Assembly (NCBI RefSeq): GCF_014643835.1
Contig: NZ_BMKD01000004.1
Coordinates: 434,001 to 498,000 of the forward strand
Direction: 5' to 3'
Length of the DNA: 64,000 nucleotides
DNA from: Mucilaginibacter rubeus
Lineage (GTDB): Bacteria > Bacteroidota > Bacteroidia > Sphingobacteriales > Sphingobacteriaceae
Part shown: positions 45,053 through 53,451 of the stretch, piece by piece
Numbering within the stretch: position 1 is the stretch's first letter
Layout: the number at the start of each line of letters is the position of its first letter
Notes under the pieces: model-generated
The model's database searches: none
The model's input: only the letters and a program-made list of their open reading frames with translations
Told to the model about the DNA's origin: nothing
Position numbers and translations under genes: made by a program

Positions 45053-45096
45053 AAAATATTATTTCTTAACTCCGAAATCGAACATCCGAAATCAAA

Positions 45097-47472
45097 TTAT
45101 TCCGACCTCAAACTTTTTATCGGGTTGATCAGCGCTGCTTTAATACTTTGGAAACTTACAGTTGCCAGCGCTATCAAAATAATTAACGTACCCGATAGTC
45201 CAAACATCCACCATTGTACCTGTGTACGGTAAGCATAACCCTGCAGCCATTTTGAAGCAGCATACCAGGCTATTGGTGAAGCAATAAGTAAGGCGATTAC
45301 TACCAGTAACATAAACTCCGATGATAAAAGCCTGAACAACGAGCCTACACTCGCGCCCAGTACCTTGCGGATGCCTATCTCCTTTACGCGCTGCTCGGCT
45401 GTGAACATGGCTAAACCAAGCAAGCCAAGACATGATATAAAGATGGCTAAAAAGGCAAATGCATCTGATAGCTTACCAATTACCTGCTCGTTCTGGTACA
45501 ACTTCTGGTATTCCTCATCCGAAAAATTATAATTGAACGGGAAGGCCGGATTTAGCTGTTTGCACAGCTTTTCCATGCTGGCCAGTGCTTCGCGGGTTTT
45601 GCCGGGCTGCGTACGTAACAGGATACTGCCATAGTTTTCGTTTTCGGCACATCTTAACACCAATGGCTTAATTTCTTCATGCATGGAGTTAAAATGAAAA
45701 TCTTTGATTACACCTACAATTTTGCCATGTTTGCCCCAAAAAGTCAGCGGCTGGCCTATTGGGTTTTTATACCCTATCCTTTTCAGCGCGGCTTCGTTAA
45801 GGATATAGCCGACAGAATCCGTTGGGAAATCTTTCGAAAAATCGCGCCCCTGCAGTACTTTGATCTTCATAGTTTTCACAAAATCGTATCCTACCGATGC
45901 CTGGGTGAACTGGATATTAACATTGGGGTCCTTACCTATCCAGTCAACACCGCCCGTTCCATTCTGGATATTGGTAGGTGTAGTGGTGATCCGCGTAATT
46001 GATTGAACCCCGGGCATTCTCAAAGCCTCTTGCTTAACAGTGCTGTATTTGGCTGTCAAATCACCTTCAAGCGGAATATAAACCAGGTTTTCGCGGTCAT
46101 AACCCAAATTTTTCGATTGGATAAAATTCATCTGTCCCGATATGACTATAGTACCGGTAATCAGCACAACTGATAGTACAAACTGAAACACCACCAGCCC
46201 TTTACGGAACAAAGTGGTACCGGTATCAAGCTTCAGCGCTCCTTTGAGCACTTTAACCGGATTGAACGACGACAGGAATAAAGCCGGATAACTCCCCGAT
46301 ACTAAACCGGTTATCAGCGTAATTACCCCAAGTTTGAACCAAAAAGCAGCATCATAAAAGGGCAATTCAATTTGCTTTTGGGTTACCTCGTTAAAAAACG
46401 GCAACAACAGTACAAGCAATATCAGGGAAACCAAAACCGAAAGTGCGGTAATGAGCATCGACTCGGCAATGAACTGGCCTATTAAAGCCGAACGCACGGC
46501 ACCTACTACCTTGCGTACCCCAATCTCTTTAGCCCGTTTAACCGAGCGGGCTGTAGTTAAGTTCATGAAGTTGATACAGGCTATCAACAAAATAAACACC
46601 GCCACTATGCTGAAAATACGTACATATTCAATACGCCCTCCTACAATTTTTCCATCTTCAAAATTGCCCCGCAGGTAAGTATCGCTATAACGCATCATCC
46701 CCAGGTCGATGATAAAAGTTGATGTTTTACGGTTTGTACCATTATAAGAATCTAAAAAATGAGGGATCTTTTTGGCAAACTTCACCGGGTCGGCATCCGG
46801 GCGAAGCATAATAACAGCGGCTGGCCCCTGGTTGCCCCAGTCGCGCGCCCAGGTGTTTTCATCCAAAAAGTTATACCAGTTCATCACAAAATCAAACTTT
46901 TGCGAGCTGTTATTCGGCATGTCCTCATATACAGCAGTAACTGTAAAATCTTTAGCGTTTTCATAGCGGATTGTTTTACCAATGGCTGCCTCCGCGCTGC
47001 CAAAAAAACGGTTAGCCATTTTACGCGAGATGGACAAGCTCTTTGGGGTATTTAATGCAGTTTTGGCCGAACCCTGAAGCAGTTTATAACTAAAGATGTT
47101 AAAATAATCTTCGCCGGCGGAGGTACCGCCAATCTTTAATATTGTATCGCCTACCTGGAAGGTATTCCATTGGTCGAAACCCATATTTGCACCGTACTGT
47201 ACTTCCGGGAATACTTTTTTTATCTCTTCGGTAGTACGGCCCGGAGTATTGTAACTACCATGCAGCTTATGGTCGTATTTTTGTAACTCATAAACTGCAT
47301 AGATCCGTGACCCATTTTTAAACCACGAATCCATATCCAGCTCATTCTGCACCCAAAGCATGATCAGCAGGCTGCACACCAAACCTACCGAAAGCCCCGC
47401 AGCATTAATAAAGGCATGCGTTTTATTACGCAGCAAATTACGCCAGGCTACTTTTAAATAGTTTTTTATCAT
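45097..47472 (-). CDS. MacB/FtsX-type ABC transporter permease
   Basis: This 791-residue protein has the same two-module plan: N-terminal helix (NAAGLSVGLVCSLLIMLWVQ), periplasmic domain, FtsX module with VKRAKEIGVRKVVGAVRSAL (~320), second periplasmic domain with GGVDWIGKDPNVNI, and the last module with RVKEIGIRKVLGASVGSLF (~700). It ends in INPIKSLRSE, the array's shared tail motif. It is third in transcription order; spacers of 101 and 179 bp separate it from its neighbours. Confidence 0.93.
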   Translation of the reverse strand: MIKNYLKVAWRNLLRNKTHAFINAAGLSVGLVCSLLIMLWVQNELDMDSWFKNGSRIYAVYELQKYDHKLHGSYNTPGRTTEEIKKVFPEVQYGANMGFDQWNTFQVGDTILKIGGTSAGEDYFNIFSYKLLQGSAKTALNTPKSLSISRKMANRFFGSAEAAIGKTIRYENAKDFTVTAVYEDMPNNSSQKFDFVMNWYNFLDENTWARDWGNQGPAAVIMLRPDADPVKFAKKIPHFLDSYNGTNRKTSTFIIDLGMMRYSDTYLRGNFEDGKIVGGRIEYVRIFSIVAVFILLIACINFMNLTTARSVKRAKEIGVRKVVGAVRSALIGQFIAESMLITALSVLVSLILLVLLLPFFNEVTQKQIELPFYDAAFWFKLGVITLITGLVSGSYPALFLSSFNPVKVLKGALKLDTGTTLFRKGLVVFQFVLSVVLITGTIVISGQMNFIQSKNLGYDRENLVYIPLEGDLTAKYSTVKQEALRMPGVQSITRITTTPTNIQNGTGGVDWIGKDPNVNIQFTQASVGYDFVKTMKIKVLQGRDFSKDFPTDSVGYILNEAALKRIGYKNPIGQPLTFWGKHGKIVGVIKDFHFNSMHEEIKPLVLRCAENENYGSILLRTQPGKTREALASMEKLCKQLNPAFPFNYNFSDEEYQKLYQNEQVIGKLSDAFAFLAIFISCLGLLGLAMFTAEQRVKEIGIRKVLGASVGSLFRLLSSEFMLLVVIALLIASPIAWYAASKWLQGYAYRTQVQWWMFGLSGTLIILIALATVSFQSIKAALINPIKSLRSE

Positions 47473-47489
47473 ATGCTTAGTTCATTTAC

Positions 47490-47573
47490 TTTATATCATT
47501 GGGTCATCAGGTCATTAAGTCATTTTTAACTCAATGACCTGATGACGCGAAGCAAATGACTTAATGACTTTCG
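47490..47573. repeat. Phrase-like inverted repeat between permease genes
   Basis: GGTCATCAGGTCATTAAGTC and its near complement, ATGACCTGATGAC plus GACTTAATGAC, face each other across a short AT stretch. It can fold as a hairpin in the permease transcript. Confidence 0.65.
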
Positions 47574-50003
47574 TCACTCCGCCTTCAGGCTCTTCACCGG
47601 GTTCATCCGTGCAGCTTTTATGGCTTGCGTGCTTACGGTTAACAGGGCTATTATCATAGCCAGCATACCGGCAAGGGCAAACATCCACCAGCTTATCGTT
47701 ACTCGGTATTCAAATGCCTGCAGCCATTTGCTCATGCCCCACCATGCTATTGGCGTGGATATTACAAGGGCTATCAATACAAGCTTTACAAAATCTTTTA
47801 ATAATAACTGCACAATACCCGTTACGCTGGCGCCAAGCACCTTACGTACACCTATTTCCTTACTGCGCTGTTCGGCACTGAAAGCTGCCAAGCCAAACAG
47901 GCCAAGGCAGGATATCACTATCGCCATCAGCGTAAAGGCATTAATAATTTGCGACAAGGTAACTTCAGTTTCATACTGCTTTTGCACCTCGGTATCTAAG
48001 AAAGAATATTCAAAAGGTGCGTCGGCTATGTCTTTACGCCACAGCGCTTCCATTTTGCCCAGCAGCGATTTATAGTTTTTGCTATCTGTTGATACCACCA
48101 TCACATTAAACTGTCGCGGATCATTACGGTAAACCAGCATAAACGGCTTTACTTCCATATGCAGGGAGTTGTAATTAAAGTCCTTCATTACCCCGGCCAC
48201 TTCAACAAAGGTTACCGGGTCCGGATCATATTGGGTATACAATCGTGTACCCGGAGCAGTCTGCGGGTTTAGTCCCAGGCGCTTACATAAGGTTTCATTA
48301 ATGAGTACCCGGGTAGTATCCCCTATCCGGAAGTCCCGGCCGGCAATTATTTTAATGCCGTTCGCTTTGGCAAAAAACTCATCAGTATTAATATTTTGTG
48401 CATCAGTTGCAGTGGTCATATTGCCTCCTGCAGTGTAAACTCCGTGATCATGCGGTACAAACTGGCTCAGGTAATTATCGGCATTGCTTACGGTTTTAAC
48501 TTCGGCCAGCTGCCTTAAATCATTTGCAAAATTCTTCATTTTGCCCTGCGTGGTATTGGTATAAAAATTAAAGATGAGCTTTTGATTTTGGTCAAAGCCG
48601 AGGTCTTTATTTTTTACGAAATTGAGCTGACTGTAGATCACGATAATACCTGTTATAAGTACTATCGACAGCACAAACTGAAACACTACCAATGATTTAC
48701 GGATTCCTGCTGCCGAAATATGACTGGTAAAATTCCCTTTGATCACCTTGATAGCCTTAAACGCCGACAAGTAAAATGCAGGATAGCTTCCGGCTACAAA
48801 ACCGGTAACCACAACTATGCCCGTCAGCATTAGCAAAAGCCTGTAATTGCTAAAAAACGATAAATGAATATCGGTATGGGTTACCTGGTTTAAATATGGC
48901 AGCAGCAATACGAGTAATGGCAATGCGATGGCTACGCCCATAAGCGTCAGCATAAACGATTCGCCCAAAAACTGCTTCATCAAATCGCCCTGGCCCGCGC
49001 CTATTACTTTGCGTACACCTACTTCTTTGGCACGTTTTGATGCACGCGCTGTTGAAAGGTTCATGAAATTAATACAAGCCACTACCTGTATCAGTACAGC
49101 CACCAGTATCATAATGTACAGGAATGCAGGATCAAGTGTTTTGGTTAGCTCATGCTCATGCCCTGGCGTTGTATGAATGGTAGTTACAGGCTGCAGGTGC
49201 AGCGCCTTTTTCATGCCGATGGCCTTCAATTGGTCGGCACCATATTTATTTAAAAAGTCAGGAAGCTTTTTTTCAAGGGCTGCTGCGCTGGCATTAGGGC
49301 GCAGCTTTACATAGGCATATAAAAAGTTATTACCGGCCCATGCGGTATTTTGCCGTACGTACTGACCTAAGCCGCCACTGTTCATAGCCATAAACATACT
49401 CACTTTGATATGCGACTGACCGGCGCTTTCGTCAACCACCCCCGTAACCTTAAAATCGTGTTTGCCGAATGAATTATCGATAGAGATCATTTTCCCTATA
49501 GGATCCTCGCTGCCGAAAAGTTTATCGGCTACCGGCTTCATTAATACAAGGCTGTAAGGCTCGGCCAGTACTTTATTGGCATTACCACTAACAAAATGAA
49601 AGTTAAACACATCAAAAAAAGTAGAATCGACATAAGCCGCATTCTGTTGATAAAATGATTTTTCTTTGTAGCGTAACAGATGCTGTTTAGCTCCAAAACC
49701 TTCGGTTGTTACCAGCCGGGTAAACTGCAAAACCTCGCCAAAATCATTTTTCATGGCCGGCGCTATTGGCGGCGAGCTTGCCGCGCCATCATGCTTATCA
49801 CCCGTGAGCTCAAGCGTTGTGGTAATACGGTACAGGTCTTTAACATCTTTGTGTTGCTTATCATAACTGTACTGATCCTGCACATAAAGCAAAATATAAA
49901 GGCAACACAGTGTACCTGTAGCCAATCCCACTATATTAATTAAACTAAAGGTTTTGTTTTTCAACAAAAACCGCCATGCCGTTTTTAAATAACTTTTAAT
50001 CAT
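47574..50003 (-). CDS. MacB/FtsX-type ABC transporter permease
   Basis: This 809-residue member is more diverged. It has an N-terminal helix (NIVGLATGTLCCLYILLYVQ), a periplasmic domain with a His/Pro-rich loop, an FtsX module with SKRAKEVGVRKVIGAGQGDL (~325), and the last module with RSKEIGVRKVLGASVTGIV (~715). It ends ARMNPVKSLKAE. It is second in the array, upstream of the 45097 gene and downstream of the FecR-like fusion. No ATPase partner is encoded nearby. Confidence 0.93.
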   Translation of the reverse strand: MIKSYLKTAWRFLLKNKTFSLINIVGLATGTLCCLYILLYVQDQYSYDKQHKDVKDLYRITTTLELTGDKHDGAASSPPIAPAMKNDFGEVLQFTRLVTTEGFGAKQHLLRYKEKSFYQQNAAYVDSTFFDVFNFHFVSGNANKVLAEPYSLVLMKPVADKLFGSEDPIGKMISIDNSFGKHDFKVTGVVDESAGQSHIKVSMFMAMNSGGLGQYVRQNTAWAGNNFLYAYVKLRPNASAAALEKKLPDFLNKYGADQLKAIGMKKALHLQPVTTIHTTPGHEHELTKTLDPAFLYIMILVAVLIQVVACINFMNLSTARASKRAKEVGVRKVIGAGQGDLMKQFLGESFMLTLMGVAIALPLLVLLLPYLNQVTHTDIHLSFFSNYRLLLMLTGIVVVTGFVAGSYPAFYLSAFKAIKVIKGNFTSHISAAGIRKSLVVFQFVLSIVLITGIIVIYSQLNFVKNKDLGFDQNQKLIFNFYTNTTQGKMKNFANDLRQLAEVKTVSNADNYLSQFVPHDHGVYTAGGNMTTATDAQNINTDEFFAKANGIKIIAGRDFRIGDTTRVLINETLCKRLGLNPQTAPGTRLYTQYDPDPVTFVEVAGVMKDFNYNSLHMEVKPFMLVYRNDPRQFNVMVVSTDSKNYKSLLGKMEALWRKDIADAPFEYSFLDTEVQKQYETEVTLSQIINAFTLMAIVISCLGLFGLAAFSAEQRSKEIGVRKVLGASVTGIVQLLLKDFVKLVLIALVISTPIAWWGMSKWLQAFEYRVTISWWMFALAGMLAMIIALLTVSTQAIKAARMNPVKSLKAE

Positions 50004-50048
50004 TTTATTAGTTCATTTGTTCAATGGTTCATTATAGTGCTTTCAAAC

Positions 50049-50140
50049 ATGTCATTGCGAGCGTAGCGTGGCAATCGCACGGAAGCATCGCCGCTCTGTA
50101 TAACGTGCGATTGCTTCGTCGTCCCTCCTCGCAATGACAT
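50049..50140. repeat. REP-like inverted repeat, CATTGCGAG type, copy 3
   Basis: ATGTCATTGCGAGCGTAGCG begins the left arm, followed by TGGCAATCGC; the right arm is GCGATTGCTTCGTCGTCCC then TCCTCGCAATGACAT. It shares its unusual GCGTAGCGTGGC form with the copy at 58144. Confidence 0.8.
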
Positions 50141-50191
50141 ATTTTATATTCCAAAATCAACCTAACCTCTAATCTCCAACCTCTAACCGCT

Positions 50192-52975
50192 CTACTCCGC
50201 TTTCAAGCTCTTTACCGGGTTCATTAACGCGGCTTTAATGCTTTGATAGCTTACCGTAGCAAGGGCTATCATAATTGCGGCCACCCCCGCCAGCGCAAAC
50301 ATCCACCAGCTAAGCTGTACGCGATAGGTAAAATCCTGCAGCCATTGGGTCATTGCATAATAGGCTATAGGCGTTGCTATCACAATGGCAATAAATACCA
50401 GTTTTACAAAATTCATGGATAACATTGCAGTGATATTGCCAATAGTAGCGCCTAATACCTTGCGGATCCCTATTTCCTTGCTGCGCTGCTCGGCCATGAA
50501 AGCAGCCAGGGCAAACAGACCGAGACAAGCAATCATGATAGCCAGTACCGCAAAACTTGTGAAAATACGCCCCATACGCTGTACATCGGCATACATGCTG
50601 GCAAAACGCTCGTCCATAAAAGTGTATCTAATGGGCTGGTTTGGTGCAAACTGTTTCCAGGTTGCAGTGATTTGGTCGAGCGCTTTTTTTACATCACCGG
50701 CTTTTATTTTTACCGATACTATCGATTCGCTTGAGCTTAAATGCATCACCAATGGCTCGATACCGTCGCGCATCGAGTTAAAATTAAAATCCTGCACCAC
50801 GCCGATAATTGTTTTACCCGGGCCATAGTTAACTATCTTTTTCCCTATCGGATTTTTAAGTCCGAGTTTGTTGGCCATCATTTGGTTAATGATCACCGCC
50901 TGCGAGTCGGCTTTCATATCGGGAATAAAGTCGTGGCCAGCCACCAGTTTAATGCCCAGTGTTTTGAGATAATCATGATCCACATCCCAAAACTGACCAC
51001 CTACAGTAGGATCTATTTTTTCTCTTCCCTCAATAAAAAATTGGTTGCCATTACGCTTAGTGCCCGAAACCGGTAAAAAATCGCTGATTGATGCACTTTT
51101 AACTGTGGATAGTTTCAGCAATTCGCTTTTAAATGGTTTCACCTGGTTATCAAGCGTATTGGTACCTTGTATCATCACCACCTGATCTTTCTCAAAACCT
51201 ACTTTTTTGTTAAGCAGGTATTGCATCTGGTTATAAATAACTACCGTGCTGATGATGAGGATAATAGATGTAGCAAACTGGAAAACCACCAGCACATTAC
51301 GCAATACCGAACTTTTACTTCCGGTACTTAAATTGCCTTTAAGCACTTCGGCTGGTTTAAAGCCCGAGAGGTAAAACGCAGGATAAATGCCCGCCACAAT
51401 GCCAATTAAGAATGCCGCCGCCAGCACTACCGGTACTAACCACCAAACCGCCCACGGCATAGTAAGCGATTTGGACGCCAGCGTATTAAAATATGGCAGT
51501 AGTACCCAGGCCAGGATCAGGCCTAATACAAACGAGAAAAAGCTATACAATAATGATTCGGCCAAAAACTGCCTTATCAAACCACTTCGCTGCGAGCCAA
51601 CTACTTTACGTAACCCAACCTCTTTGGCCCTGTTAGCCGATTTGGCTGTAGAAAGGTTAATAAAATTGATACAGGCAATCACCAAAATAAAACCGGCCAC
51701 CGCGCCAAACAACCACACGAAACGGATATCCCCGTGCGACATGCCATCATGAATATCGTACGAGCGTAAATTGATATCCTGTACATTTTGAACCACTAAA
51801 TTAAAAATGCTCATTACCCTGCTGGCGCGTTTATCGCCATTATGTGTCATGCTGGGGATGTAATAATTTTTCAGGATGCCATCATTTACCTTTTTATTAA
51901 ACTGTGCTATGTTGGTGCCGGGTTTCAGCGCCATGTATATATGATAATTATTGGCATCCCAGGTTGCCTGTTCGCCATTCCAGAACTCAACACCGGCAAG
52001 GGTGATAAAGAACTTAAAATCGTGCAGATGCGAATTACCGGGGATATCCTGCATTACCGCGGCTATTTTAAAAGGTTTAGTTTTGTTATTGTTTAGGTAC
52101 ATTACCTTACCTACCGGGTTTTGACCGGGGAAGTATTTATCTGCCTTGCTTTTTGAAATCACCATACTCAATGGCTCGCTCAAGGCATGTTTTGAATCGC
52201 CGTAAACCATGGGCAGGTTCAAAATATCTATCAGGCCCTGATCTGCATAGGCAAAACCTTCTTCGTGGGTATTATCAGCCTGGTCTGCACGCTTTAACTC
52301 ATTGGCGCCGGCACCCCAAAAAAGTGAATTTGGCATTAAACGACCTGATTTCTCTACTTCCGGATAGTCCTGTTTAATCACTTTGGCCATCACCGAAGGC
52401 CAATCAACACCTTTTTCATCTACCGAGCCATCGTGGTAATGCCCAAGCAAACGGTAAACATTAGCTGCATTAGGGTAGCTTCTATCAAAACTCAACTCAT
52501 CGCGAATGTACAGAGCAATTAGCAGGCAGGCCGCAATACTAAACGCAAAGCCGCCAATTTTAATAGCGGCATACATTTTTTGCTTGCGTAATTGCCTTAA
52601 AGCGACTTTTAAATAATTTTTGATCATGGCAGTGCTATTTAAAAAGGGGCTATGTTGTTTTAATTTTTCCGTACTGTTATAATTAGCCTGCATGGTTTTC
52701 TCCGGTTTAACCGGAGAGGGCGTTTCAACTGCAACCGCTGGTTGTCCTGTACCCTCCATATCTTTGATCTTTGCCTGGATCTTACCAAACAAAACCGAAC
52801 CGTCACTCTTTGGCTTTTCCTCTCCATCATCCCACCATTTCGACATTAACCTTAGCTGGCTATGCAGCTCCGGGTTTTCGGCCAGCAAAGCGTTTAGCTC
52901 CTGCAACTCCTTTTCCGAAGCTTCATTAGCCAATTTCTTTGAAGCAAGGCTCCAAATGTGGTCATCCAAGTTCAT
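50192..52975 (-). CDS. MacB/FtsX-type permease with extra FecR-like N-terminal region
   Basis: This 927-residue protein is the first of the array. About 115 extra residues precede the usual MIKNYLKVALRQLRKQK start. The extra part (DDHIWSLASKKLANEASEKE, LNALLAENPE, MSKWWDDGEEKP) looks like the short helical N-terminus of FecR-type anti-sigma factors. A Pro/Glu-rich linker follows. The permease part has an FtsX module with ANRAKEVGLRKVVGSQRSGL and a last one with RSKEIGIRKVLGATIGNIT, ending LMNPVKSLKAE. The cytoplasmic N-terminus could contact a regulator or sigma factor. An internal start near the second Met-Ile-Lys-Asn would give a normal permease. Confidence 0.9.
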   Translation of the reverse strand: MNLDDHIWSLASKKLANEASEKELQELNALLAENPELHSQLRLMSKWWDDGEEKPKSDGSVLFGKIQAKIKDMEGTGQPAVAVETPSPVKPEKTMQANYNSTEKLKQHSPFLNSTAMIKNYLKVALRQLRKQKMYAAIKIGGFAFSIAACLLIALYIRDELSFDRSYPNAANVYRLLGHYHDGSVDEKGVDWPSVMAKVIKQDYPEVEKSGRLMPNSLFWGAGANELKRADQADNTHEEGFAYADQGLIDILNLPMVYGDSKHALSEPLSMVISKSKADKYFPGQNPVGKVMYLNNNKTKPFKIAAVMQDIPGNSHLHDFKFFITLAGVEFWNGEQATWDANNYHIYMALKPGTNIAQFNKKVNDGILKNYYIPSMTHNGDKRASRVMSIFNLVVQNVQDINLRSYDIHDGMSHGDIRFVWLFGAVAGFILVIACINFINLSTAKSANRAKEVGLRKVVGSQRSGLIRQFLAESLLYSFFSFVLGLILAWVLLPYFNTLASKSLTMPWAVWWLVPVVLAAAFLIGIVAGIYPAFYLSGFKPAEVLKGNLSTGSKSSVLRNVLVVFQFATSIILIISTVVIYNQMQYLLNKKVGFEKDQVVMIQGTNTLDNQVKPFKSELLKLSTVKSASISDFLPVSGTKRNGNQFFIEGREKIDPTVGGQFWDVDHDYLKTLGIKLVAGHDFIPDMKADSQAVIINQMMANKLGLKNPIGKKIVNYGPGKTIIGVVQDFNFNSMRDGIEPLVMHLSSSESIVSVKIKAGDVKKALDQITATWKQFAPNQPIRYTFMDERFASMYADVQRMGRIFTSFAVLAIMIACLGLFALAAFMAEQRSKEIGIRKVLGATIGNITAMLSMNFVKLVFIAIVIATPIAYYAMTQWLQDFTYRVQLSWWMFALAGVAAIMIALATVSYQSIKAALMNPVKSLKAE

Positions 52976-53451
52976 CTCTCAAACGGGCGTTAGTTTATCA
53001 AAGGCAGTGCACAACTGTTATTTTCGAATAAAACATGTGCCATTTATACAAAAATCTACATATCAAATACTTACACAAAAACACCCGTTATTACTGTACG
53101 AAAGCGTACATCTGGTGTCCGGTTTTAAGCAAGGTCATTCCTTAGCCTGAGCAGGCATGATAACACCAGCCACAACTGAACAGCTTTAACCAATCATTGG
53201 TGTTACCCCCCTCTTTAATTAAAAAGCTTATTTTCAATTATTTATTCAATAAAAATACGAATTGTGTTAACCCTGTTAACCAACTCCCAAGCCATCCGGT
53301 TTAAACTCACAATTTCTCTACTCTCCCGTAACATAATCCTATCCCGTGCGTCATAGGTGATTTACGCACAAAACATTTTGGCTGGCAGGGTGTATATTTG
53401 AAAATTAACTATCCTTAACAGCTTGTAAAAAGCAAACTTTTTGTACTACAT
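52976..53451. other. 476-bp divergent control region between permease array and M1 aminopeptidase
   Basis: It contains no gene. It holds a TGGCAC element at 53037-53042 (minus), a palindrome at 53095-53110, a GGTGTCCGG motif just after it, and a TATATTTG box at 53393-53400 (plus) before the aminopeptidase. That last box has no matching -33 TTTG at the expected distance. Confidence 0.6.
53037..53110 (-). promoter_or_regulatory. Possible enhancer-dependent control region of the permease array
   Basis: TGTACG-AAAG-CGTACA (53095-53110) is a perfect 6+6 palindrome. TGGCAC on the minus strand at 53037-53042 matches the -24 half of a sigma-54 promoter, but the -12 TTGC half is not matched. The palindrome would sit about 85 bases upstream of the start point, a normal enhancer distance. 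Confidence 0.35.

Noticed and set aside
53393-53400. TATATTTG as a confident promoter of the M1 aminopeptidase
   Set aside because: The -7 box is good, but no TTTG lies near 19 bases upstream, so I mention it only in the spacer entry.
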